The position numbers and the translations under genes were made by a program. 6,413 bases of DNA from Kiloniellales bacterium. Lineage in GTDB: Bacteria > Pseudomonadota > Alphaproteobacteria > Kiloniellales > JAKSDN01. The stretch spans positions 1 to 6,413 of the forward strand of contig JAKSDN010001260.1 in NCBI GenBank assembly GCA_022360075.1, written 5' to 3'. Each line of letters opens with the position of its first letter. Within the stretch, counting starts at the first letter, position 1. The notes beneath the pieces were generated by a model. That model ran no database searches. It had not been told where the DNA came from and saw only the letters and a program-made list of their open reading frames with translations. Below, piece after piece: positions 1 through 5,173 of the stretch.

Positions 1-79
1 CTTGGCCATTGCAGGTCTCAGCTTCGCGTCTCATGACGGGTTTTGGACTCGCAGCCTACCTCTAGTTGTACGGCCCTGA
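1..79 (+). other. Possible 3' end of an upstream gene, reading frame undecided
   Basis: Two plus-strand frames are open from the left edge: one ends at TAG 63-65 and one at TGA 77-79; the third closes at 34-36. In a tail operon the gene before a tape measure gene is usually a tail assembly chaperone or a major tail protein, so a gene end here would be expected. The stop at 77-79 is followed one base later by a hairpin, which slightly favours that frame. The 25 or fewer residues visible are too few to identify a family, and neither frame may be real. Confidence 0.2.
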
Positions 80-80
80 G

Positions 81-104
81 AAGACCCAAAGATCTGTGGG
101 TCTT
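81..104 (+). terminator. Hairpin, possible terminator or processing site
   Basis: An exact 8-bp inverted repeat, AAGACCCA (81-88) and TGGGTCTT (97-104), encloses an 8-base loop; G80 and T105 could add a wobble pair. It begins just after the possible stop at 77-79. Only a short T run (103-105) follows, so an efficient Rho-independent terminator is doubtful. It could instead stabilise or process the mRNA. Confidence 0.35.
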
Positions 105-132
105 TAGCTTACAGTGCAGCTCGATTTGAGAA

Positions 133-157
133 TGCCCGAAGCATCGCTGCTCGGGCA
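133..157 (+). promoter_or_regulatory. Strong GC-rich hairpin in the leader of the broken tape-measure start
   Basis: TGCCCGA (133-139) pairs exactly with TCGGGCA (151-157). Inside, GCA (141-143) pairs with TGC (148-150) around a TCGC tetraloop, leaving A140 as a single bulge. The hairpin ends 32 bases before the ATG at 190 and 15 bases before the GAGGTG likely to serve as its ribosome binding site. No T tract follows, so it is not a classical terminator. It could be an mRNA-stability or translation-control element. Function is unknown; the pairing itself is seen directly. Confidence 0.4.
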
Positions 158-189
158 AGTCGCAGCATGAACGAGGTGCGGTAACGGAC

Positions 190-355
190 ATGGCTTCTGG
201 TGATAACACCAACCTTAACGTGAACATCGAATTCGATTTGCGGCCGTTCCAACGGTCCTTGGCGGTGATCGAATCCACGACCAAAAAGTCGGCTGCCAAA
301 AATTGAGAGAGAGTTCAAAGTCCTGGTCATCCATGCTCAGTCGTATGCGAATTAG
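190..355 (+). pseudogene. Broken N-terminal relic related to the tape measure protein
   Basis: An ATG at 190, preceded by GAGGTG (173-178), opens a 38-codon frame that stops at TGA 304-306. The start resembles the start of the tape measure gene at 868: both begin MA, then a short polar stretch, then LN followed by alternating acidic and hydrophobic residues (LNVNIEFDL here, LNISLDVDV there). Removing one A from the five-A run at 298-302 would bypass the stop and continue as AKIEREFKVL to TAG 353-355, giving an REF motif near where the intact protein has REF. The two leaders also share blocks (see findings). Most likely this is the remnant of an older or alternative tape measure 5' end, displaced by the copy at 868. 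It could instead be a genuine 38-residue peptide. The similarity is judged by eye over a short stretch. Confidence 0.45.
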
Positions 356-400
356 GACGAATCGCAAAGACAAACACTCGACAAACGTAGATAAAAGAAC

Positions 401-670
401 TCAATCCGACGACAAGGCTTTTTTTAAATCCGTCAATTCTGTCTGAACCTTGTAGACAGCATCGTTGTTCTCGCGAATATACTGGCCCAATCGAACAATA
501 TCTTCCCTGACAACAACCATATAGGCGATGACAATACAGGCAATGATCAAGGGGCCCCAGATTGGATGTCTCATCATGTTCGGGATATGCCCGCATGAGG
601 GACAGCTCACTGCGCGGGTGCTCATCTTGTGACCGCAGGCTCGGCAGTTCTCCAAATACGGTCCAGCCAT
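401..670 (-). CDS. Small zinc-ribbon, single-membrane-span protein (accessory 'moron' candidate)
   Basis: An 89-residue protein encoded against the tail operon. Cysteines 9 and 12 (CRAC) and 23 and 26 (CPSC, followed by GH) form two CxxC knuckles of a zinc ribbon. Residues about 37-54 are hydrophobic and flanked by Arg and His, consistent with one membrane span. Residues 55-89 are charged with heptad-like spacing and may form a short coiled coil. The start is well supported by GGGGAGG at 675-681, four bases upstream of the ATG. No specific family is recognised; zinc-ribbon plus membrane-helix proteins are common among small phage and bacterial proteins of unknown role. Its reversed orientation and separate ribosome binding site fit an accessory gene expressed independently of tail genes, perhaps from the prophage. 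A role in host-surface change or exclusion of other phages is possible but is only inference. GC content is well below that of the distal tail genes. Confidence 0.7.
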   Translation of the reverse strand: MAGPYLENCRACGHKMSTRAVSCPSCGHIPNMMRHPIWGPLIIACIVIAYMVVVREDIVRLGQYIRENNDAVYKVQTELTDLKKALSSD

Positions 671-674
671 CTCG

Positions 675-681
675 CCTCCCC
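675..681 (-). promoter_or_regulatory. Ribosome binding site of the reverse-strand zinc-ribbon gene
   Basis: On the minus strand the sequence reads GGGGAGG followed by CGAG and the ATG at 670. This is close to the full anti-16S complement and is the strongest such site near 401-670. It supports this frame as a real gene over the overlapping longer minus-strand frame at 327-758. Confidence 0.7.
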
Positions 682-749
682 AGCTCTATCCGGCCTTGTT
701 TGAGGCTCGTGACCGGCCAATCACGCCGGACACCACCTCTGGTCCACCA

Positions 750-778
750 AAAGTACAAAAAGTGAACATTTAGGTCAA
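750..778 (-). promoter_or_regulatory. Candidate sigma70-type promoter for the reverse-strand gene
   Basis: On the minus strand TTGACC (778-773) is followed after 17 bases by TACTTT (755-750). The -35 matches the consensus at five of six positions, the -10 at only three of six, and spacing is ideal. Transcription would start near 743, leaving a leader of about 70 bases before the gene at 670. An imperfect dyad, TGAAC (763-767) with GGTCA (773-777), overlaps the -35 and might be an operator, but is short enough to be chance. Confidence 0.35.
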
Positions 779-867
779 GAACTAGTCACGAAAGTCCTTT
801 CTCCAAGGCCGATTTTGAGAACCGGGCACCGAGCCTCAGTCAGCAACGAACGTAAGGTAACGACTTC

Positions 868-3219
868 ATGGCCAACGACCAAGACAGCTTGAACATCAGC
901 CTGGATGTCGATGTCTCAGGTCTCAGCAAAGCGAGTCGGCAATTGGACCGCTTCGCCAGAGATTTGGGCAGGGAGTTCGATGCTGCGAAAGGGTCGGTCG
1001 AAAGACTCGATAAAGAGCTTGCCGACCTCAAAGATCAAATCGACTCTACAGAAATAGAACTGTTTCTCCGGGGGGTGCCGCCTCGTCTGGTCCCTCGATC
1101 GATCGAGAAGGCCCGAGAGGGAGTGAGGAGCGGCAGGCTGCCGTTCGTCTTAGACCGGTCGAGGGCTTTTCTCGAATTTCTCAAACTCAGAGACATCGAG
1201 AACCCACCCGAAAAAACGATGCTCGAACGTCAACTCGATACGAGCGCAGCCGGTGCTGCCGTGGGAGGGGCAGCCGAGCGTATTTTTCGGGGCCCAAAGG
1301 CGACCGTTCCGCGAGGAGGAATGGGTATCGGCGGACTCATAGGATTCATCTTGCCCGAGCTCCTTGAATCGAGGGATCCCACGAAGGTCAAAGGTCTAGA
1401 GTCTCTGATCAGAGAACTTGAGGGCCTCCAAGAGACTCGAAGCGAACTGCTCGCAAAGGTCGTCACGATTATAGCACAGGGTGCATCCTCGCCCGAGCTT
1501 CTTGCCGCCAACCTCAGGCCCACCGCGTTCCGGCTCGAAAATGTGAATCTTCGGATAGCAGAGATCCTTGATACATTAGATAGGTCTTTCTCCGATCAGG
1601 CTTTGGAGCTGCGCAAGCAATTACTGGAGAAGACCCGGTCTCTGAGGGAGGGGAGGAGTGGACCTGATCCCGGGGGCCCGTCAGGTCCGGGAGTCGATCC
1701 TCCACCCGTCTCTCCGGAGGAACTACAAGACCTCAATAGATCGTTAGATCAAGCGAACGAGAAGTCTCGGGTAACCCGGCGTCAACTAGCATCGCTGACT
1801 GACTCTGCGACCGATGCGGTAGAGCCAACGCTCGAACTTGGTGCCGCTTTCGAAGATATGTCGGTCGCAGCCGAGGCCGCCGGCAAACCTGCCGCCCAAG
1901 CCCTGTCCGGCATCGCGCGGGCAAGTGGCACGGCCCAGGCGGGCGTGGTCGGTTTGCAGCAACAGTTGCCGGCGTTGCGCCGGGAAAGCGTCGTGTTGGC
2001 CGCGACCGGCGAGAAGGCGCTGGACCGCCTGCTCGGCGGCTTGCGCGCGGTGGCGATTGAAGGAGCTGGGGTGTCCGAGACGCTCGAGGGCGTTCAGGCT
2101 GACCTGCGGGGCCTGGTCTTCGACGAGGTGCTATCGCCGCTGATCAAGGAGGAACTGGGCGAGCTGGGCGAGACCGGTTCGGCGGCGCTGGACATCGTGC
2201 TCCAGGGCCTGCGCGATCTGACGGTGGAGGGCCAGGGGCTCGAAGGCGTGCTCGCGGGCATCTCGGCGAAGCTGCAGGAACTGGCGTTCGACGAGGTGCT
2301 GCTGCCGTTCCTGAAGCAGGGGCTGGGCGAACTGTTCGGCCTGGGCGCGGGCGTGGCCGGGACGTCGCCGCGGCCCTCGCTGGCGATCGGCGGCGGCCTT
2401 TTGGGCGTCGGCGCAGGTGGCAGCACGCCGGGCGGCGGCCCGCTTGCCGGCACGGGCTTCAGCGTGGGCGATCCGAGCACGACGGGCGCGTTCAGCCCGA
2501 TGCTGCTGCAGAACTCGGCGGCCGGTCTGGCGACGGCATTCGACACGGTTGGGCTGTCGGCGCTGGGCGCGGGCACGGGGCTGGACGTGACGAACTTCGC
2601 GGGCCAGGGCGCCGGCGGCACCCTGGCCAACGAGCTGACCGGCTCGGTGCTCGAAACCGCCCTCGCCACCGGCAGCCAGACCGCGGCCTCGGGCACGCTG
2701 ACCGCGGCCCTGGCCAGCCTTACGGCCTCGGCGGAGGCGGCCGCCCTTGCGCTGCGGAACGTGGCCGCCTCGGGCGGCGGGGGCGGTGGCGGCTCCGGCG
2801 GGATCGGCGGTTTCCTCGGCTCGCTGTTCGGCGGCGGAGGCGGCGGCGGCGGCTTCAACCCCGGCGTTGGGCCAGGCGGGAAGGGATTCCTGCATTTCGG
2901 CGGGCCGAGAGCCGGCGGTGGCGGCATCTTTCCGGGTAGCGCCTTCCTAGTCGGCGAGCGCGGACCGGAGCTGATCGTGCCTAGGGTGCCGAGTACCGTG
3001 TTCTCGGCCGGGCGGACCCGTCAGATGCTTGGCGGAGCGGGCGGATCGGCGCCGCCGGTCAGTCTCACCCAGAACATCACGGTCATGGGGCGCCTGACCG
3101 CCGCGGAGCGCGCGGACATCCGCCGCGAAATCGCGGTCATGTCCGAGGTGCCGGTCCAGCGGCTTCGCAAAGACATGCGCGACGGCGGGCCGAGCGTGGA
3201 TCTGTTCCGGGGCAGGTGA
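868..3219 (+). CDS. Phage tail tape measure protein
   Basis: A 783-residue protein that would set tail length and be chaperoned into the tail tube; by the usual rule of about 0.15 nm per residue it suggests a tail near 115-120 nm (inference). The N-terminal part (about 1-60) is charged and heptad-like. A hydrophobic stretch lies at about 152-166, a Pro/Gly-rich linker at 264-285, and further helical sequence at about 286-316. Residues 381-492 are two tandem 56-residue repeats resembling the conserved C-terminal region of lambda-type tape measures. Gly-rich runs follow (636-642 and 655-662), then LVGERGPEL (694-702), a hallmark of tape measure C-termini and the clearest family evidence. The start at 868 has a weak AAGGT (854-858). 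The first 331 codons are markedly less GC-rich, with codons such as TTA, ATA and AGA, while the rest is almost wholly G/C at third positions, so the gene appears mosaic. The N-terminal half is not recognised. Confidence 0.93.
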   Translation: MANDQDSLNISLDVDVSGLSKASRQLDRFARDLGREFDAAKGSVERLDKELADLKDQIDSTEIELFLRGVPPRLVPRSIEKAREGVRSGRLPFVLDRSRAFLEFLKLRDIENPPEKTMLERQLDTSAAGAAVGGAAERIFRGPKATVPRGGMGIGGLIGFILPELLESRDPTKVKGLESLIRELEGLQETRSELLAKVVTIIAQGASSPELLAANLRPTAFRLENVNLRIAEILDTLDRSFSDQALELRKQLLEKTRSLREGRSGPDPGGPSGPGVDPPPVSPEELQDLNRSLDQANEKSRVTRRQLASLTDSATDAVEPTLELGAAFEDMSVAAEAAGKPAAQALSGIARASGTAQAGVVGLQQQLPALRRESVVLAATGEKALDRLLGGLRAVAIEGAGVSETLEGVQADLRGLVFDEVLSPLIKEELGELGETGSAALDIVLQGLRDLTVEGQGLEGVLAGISAKLQELAFDEVLLPFLKQGLGELFGLGAGVAGTSPRPSLAIGGGLLGVGAGGSTPGGGPLAGTGFSVGDPSTTGAFSPMLLQNSAAGLATAFDTVGLSALGAGTGLDVTNFAGQGAGGTLANELTGSVLETALATGSQTAASGTLTAALASLTASAEAAALALRNVAASGGGGGGGSGGIGGFLGSLFGGGGGGGGFNPGVGPGGKGFLHFGGPRAGGGGIFPGSAFLVGERGPELIVPRVPSTVFSAGRTRQMLGGAGGSAPPVSLTQNITVMGRLTAAERADIRREIAVMSEVPVQRLRKDMRDGGPSVDLFRGR
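2008..2343 (+). repeat. Tandem 56-residue duplication inside the tape measure gene
   Basis: Codons 381-436 (2008-2175) and 437-492 (2176-2343) encode two ungapped units. By hand alignment 27 of 56 residues are identical, including ALD, GLR, the FDEVL block and LGEL at the end. The second unit runs straight into the Gly-rich region. Each unit resembles the segment of lambda-like tape measures that precedes the Gly-rich tail. The units are diverged enough at DNA level that the duplication is old. Confidence 0.75.
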
Positions 3220-3224
3220 CATTT

Positions 3225-3230
3225 GGGGAG
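3225..3230 (+). promoter_or_regulatory. Ribosome binding site deciding the start at 3238
   Basis: GGGGAG lies seven bases before ATG 3238. A TTG at 3223 would extend the frame by five codons, but it overlaps this site and has no good site of its own, so 3238 is preferred. Confidence 0.6.
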
Positions 3231-3237
3231 AACGACC

Positions 3238-3525
3238 ATGGTTGACGAGCGCACGATCGCTGTTGTGGAGATGGCGATCGCAAGTGCGGCGAGCATCGGA
3301 GTTATCACTCTAATTCTCAGTCGAAACGGGCTGCTTGACCGCAAAGCGATAGAAGGGCTTTTCGAGGAGCAGGCGGCATATCACTCGGATGATCTGGCGA
3401 GCGTGGTCTACAAGACGATCGCCAAGGCGCTTGCGGACGAAGCATCTGGGGACCAACCGAAGCGGGGCGATTGGCTTCGCGCGATCATCGAGGGCGGCCG
3501 GTCCGAGACGCCGGACGAGGATTGA
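3238..3525 (+). CDS. Small hypothetical protein with a hydrophobic N-terminal helix
   Basis: A 95-residue protein placed between the tape measure gene (ends 3219) and the distal tail gene (starts 3529). Residues about 7-27 are hydrophobic, rich in Ala, Ile and Val with Glu at 11, and could form a membrane or amphipathic helix. The rest is charged and helical-looking, and the C-terminus is acidic (ends PDED). No family is recognised and this slot is not usually filled by a conserved tail gene. Base composition is lower in GC than the genes on either side, with codons such as ATA, TTA-like and TCT more frequent, suggesting separate arrival. The ribosome binding site of the next gene lies in its last codons, so it is co-translated with the operon. 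It could be a minor tail component or an accessory protein; function is unknown. Confidence 0.65.
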   Translation: MVDERTIAVVEMAIASAASIGVITLILSRNGLLDRKAIEGLFEEQAAYHSDDLASVVYKTIAKALADEASGDQPKRGDWLRAIIEGGRSETPDED

Positions 3526-3528
3526 CCG

Positions 3529-4164
3529 ATGGCCATCCTCACCATCCCCAGCGGTCCGGCCTTCACCGAGACCCGCTTCGGCCTGACCAGCAATACGCAG
3601 GCCGCGCTGATCAGCCCCATCAATCGGACCGCGCAGCTTCTGGAGCTGCCGGGCGCGCGCTGGAAGGCGGCCTACGAGTTGCCGAGCATGAGCCGGAACG
3701 AAGCGGTCGCCTGGCAGGCCTTCCTGGTGCAGTTGCGCGGCCGGGCCGGCGAGTTCTACGGCTATGACCCGGACGCCCGGACCGCGCGCGGCACGGCCAA
3801 GGACAAGACCTTCGGGACACTCAAGATCTCGACGGATCCGCCCGGACAGACCGGCGCGGCGCTGGTCGCGGTCGGAGCCGGCGCCAGCGAAACCGGCGTG
3901 TTCCTCAAGGGCGACTACCTGGCCTATGACGTCGGGGCCGGCCGGCAGCTCCATATGGTGACGAGCGACGTGAACGCCGACGGCACGGGCGGCATGACGA
4001 TCCCGATCGAGCCGCCGATCCGCACGCCGCCCGCCGGCAACGAGAACCTGATCACGACGGACGCCTCCTGCGTGATGCACCTGGTCGACGACGAGATCGG
4101 CTGGGACGCGAACCGGATCTCGCGCTACGGCATGCGCTTCGAGGCGATCGAGGTCTTCGCCTGA
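3529..4164 (+). CDS. Phage distal tail / minor tail protein
   Basis: A 211-residue protein directly after the small gene, with GAGGA (3517-3521) seven bases before ATG 3529. Conserved-looking features are RW at 44-45, a central segment with AFL (64-66), LRGR (69-72) and EFYGYDP (75-81), and a second half predicted to be beta-rich, with a GDYLAYD turn motif. These fit the family of alphaproteobacterial siphophage tail proteins encoded between the tape measure and the hub gene, the slot filled by the distal tail protein in gene transfer agents. It would form or line the ring joining the tail tube to the tip. Its stop overlaps the next start by one base (TGATG at 4162-4166). Assignment rests on recalled motif pattern and position, so the role is likely but the exact family is not certain. 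Confidence 0.75.
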   Translation: MAILTIPSGPAFTETRFGLTSNTQAALISPINRTAQLLELPGARWKAAYELPSMSRNEAVAWQAFLVQLRGRAGEFYGYDPDARTARGTAKDKTFGTLKISTDPPGQTGAALVAVGAGASETGVFLKGDYLAYDVGAGRQLHMVTSDVNADGTGGMTIPIEPPIRTPPAGNENLITTDASCVMHLVDDEIGWDANRISRYGMRFEAIEVFA

Positions 4165-4754
4165 TGACGACATCGCCCGGCTACGACGTCACCGCCGCGA
4201 ACGTCGCGGCGGCGGCGGCGCGCGTGGTCCGCCCGGTGCTCCTGGTGGACCTCGATTTCGCGAGCAACCCGCTGCGCGCGACCGATGCACCCTTCGACAT
4301 CACCGTCGGCGGCATCCCCTATCTCGGGCTCGGCCATCTCGGCGGCATCGGCCCGGTGCGCGAGAGCAGCGATATCCAGACCTACAACCTCACGCTCACG
4401 CTCAACGGCGTGTCCACGGCGATCGTGGCCGTCGCCCTGGGCGAAGCCTATCAGGGGCGCAGCGCCGTGGTCTCGCTGCTGTTCCTGGACGAGAGCCACC
4501 GGCCCGTGGACGAGGCCATGGTGCTGTTCCGCGGCCGCATGGACGTGATGCGGATCACCACCGGCGAAACGGCCTCGATCGAGCTCGATTGTGAGAGCCG
4601 GCTCGCCGACTGGGACCGGCCGCGCATCCGCCGCTTCAACAACGCCGACCAGCAGCAGCGCTTCCCGAGCGACCGGGGCTTCGAGTTCGTGCCGCAGATG
4701 GTCGAGAAGGAGATCGTCTGGCCGACGGCGAGCTTTTTCGACGTTCCCCGATGA
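4164..4754 (+). CDS. Phage tail hub-like protein (DUF2163-like slot)
   Basis: A 196-residue protein translated from an ATG overlapping the previous stop. It starts with a short helix, then VRPVLLVDLDF (22-32), typical of the opening beta strand in tail hub proteins. It continues with a beta-rich core including FRGRMD (122-127) and ends with a conserved block, RRFNNADQQ (156-164), then DRGFEFVPQMVEKEIVW (170-186). That C-terminal block recurs in tail proteins of alphaproteobacterial phages encoded just before the NlpC/P60-like gene. By position it matches the hub component of gene transfer agent tails, which binds the distal tail ring on one side and the tip protein on the other. The stop overlaps the next start by four bases (ATGA at 4751-4754). 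Composition matches its downstream neighbours. Confidence 0.75.
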   Translation: MTTSPGYDVTAANVAAAAARVVRPVLLVDLDFASNPLRATDAPFDITVGGIPYLGLGHLGGIGPVRESSDIQTYNLTLTLNGVSTAIVAVALGEAYQGRSAVVSLLFLDESHRPVDEAMVLFRGRMDVMRITTGETASIELDCESRLADWDRPRIRRFNNADQQQRFPSDRGFEFVPQMVEKEIVWPTASFFDVPR

Positions 4755-5173
4755 AGCGATTTACCGACTGGCCCACGCGCCTCGACCGCTTCGTCCGGGC
4801 GGCGCGGGGTAAGCGCTTTCGGCGCGGGCGCGACGACTGCGCGCTCTTCGCCTGCGGGGCGATCGCGGCCATGACCGGCGAGGATCCCGGCGCCTGGTTC
4901 CGCGGGCGCTATCGCAGCGCCTTCGCGGCGCGGCACGCGCTCAGGCTCTTCGCCGGCGGTGGCCTCGCCGAGACGGTCGAGAAGTTGGCCGAACGCCACC
5001 AAGCCACTGAGGTCGCGCCGCTCCAAGCCCGGCGCGGCGACCTCGTGCTCGCACAGGGCTTCGAGGGCATCGACGCGCTGGGGATCTGCGTCGGCCGGGC
5101 GGCGGCCTTCATGATGCCGCGCGGTTTGACTTTCGTGCCGATGGATCGGGTCTTACGCGCCTGGAGGATCTAA
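4751..5173 (+). CDS. DUF6950-type, NlpC/P60-like tail protein
   Basis: A 140-residue protein coupled to the hub gene by a 4-base overlap. The RDDCALFACG segment places a Cys at 30 where NlpC/P60 peptidases have the catalytic Cys, and GDLVLAQG further on resembles the strand before the catalytic His. The expected HVG-type motif reads ALGICVG, so the usual His is absent. RVLRAWRI at the C-terminus matches the ending I associate with DUF6950 phage proteins. In related tails this slot holds a cell-wall peptidase that helps the tail cross the periplasm. Here the fold is probably kept but catalysis is uncertain: it may be a structural relative, or use another residue. Composition is strongly GC-rich, like its neighbours. 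The next gene starts at the base after its stop. Confidence 0.78.
   Translation: MKRFTDWPTRLDRFVRAARGKRFRRGRDDCALFACGAIAAMTGEDPGAWFRGRYRSAFAARHALRLFAGGGLAETVEKLAERHQATEVAPLQARRGDLVLAQGFEGIDALGICVGRAAAFMMPRGLTFVPMDRVLRAWRI
5163..5168 (+). promoter_or_regulatory. Ribosome binding site supporting the GTG start at 5174
   Basis: GGAGGA, inside the last codons of the preceding gene, lies five bases before GTG 5174, which itself directly follows TAA 5171-5173. No ATG is well placed nearby in this frame, so GTG is the likely start and translation is coupled. Confidence 0.75.

Noticed and set aside
18..299. A 93-codon minus-strand frame across the broken start
   Set aside because: It begins at TTG with no ribosome binding site and has no recognisable features; the plus-strand reading explains the region better.
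417..426. T-run at 419-425 considered as a plus-strand terminator
   Set aside because: No stem precedes it; the run is explained by Leu-Lys-Lys codons of the minus-strand gene.
327..758. A 143-codon minus-strand frame overlapping the zinc-ribbon gene
   Set aside because: The overlapping frame at 670-401 has clear CxxC motifs, a membrane helix and a strong ribosome binding site, whereas this one has none of these.
190..868. An invertible switch choosing between two tape-measure starts
   Set aside because: The two related starts lie in the same orientation, no inverted repeats flank them and no recombinase gene is visible, so inversion cannot be supported.
12..927. An exact 11-base direct repeat CAGGTCTCAGC at 12-22 and 917-927, considered as a recombination or attachment site
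   Set aside because: Several 11-base repeats are expected by chance in a window this size, and the flanks do not match further.
2094..2927. Long minus-strand open frames opposite the tape measure gene (also 2131-2895)
   Set aside because: They are Pro- and Ala/Arg-rich mirror images of the Gly-rich GC-heavy coding strand, with no plausible domain. High third-position GC removes stops from the other strand.
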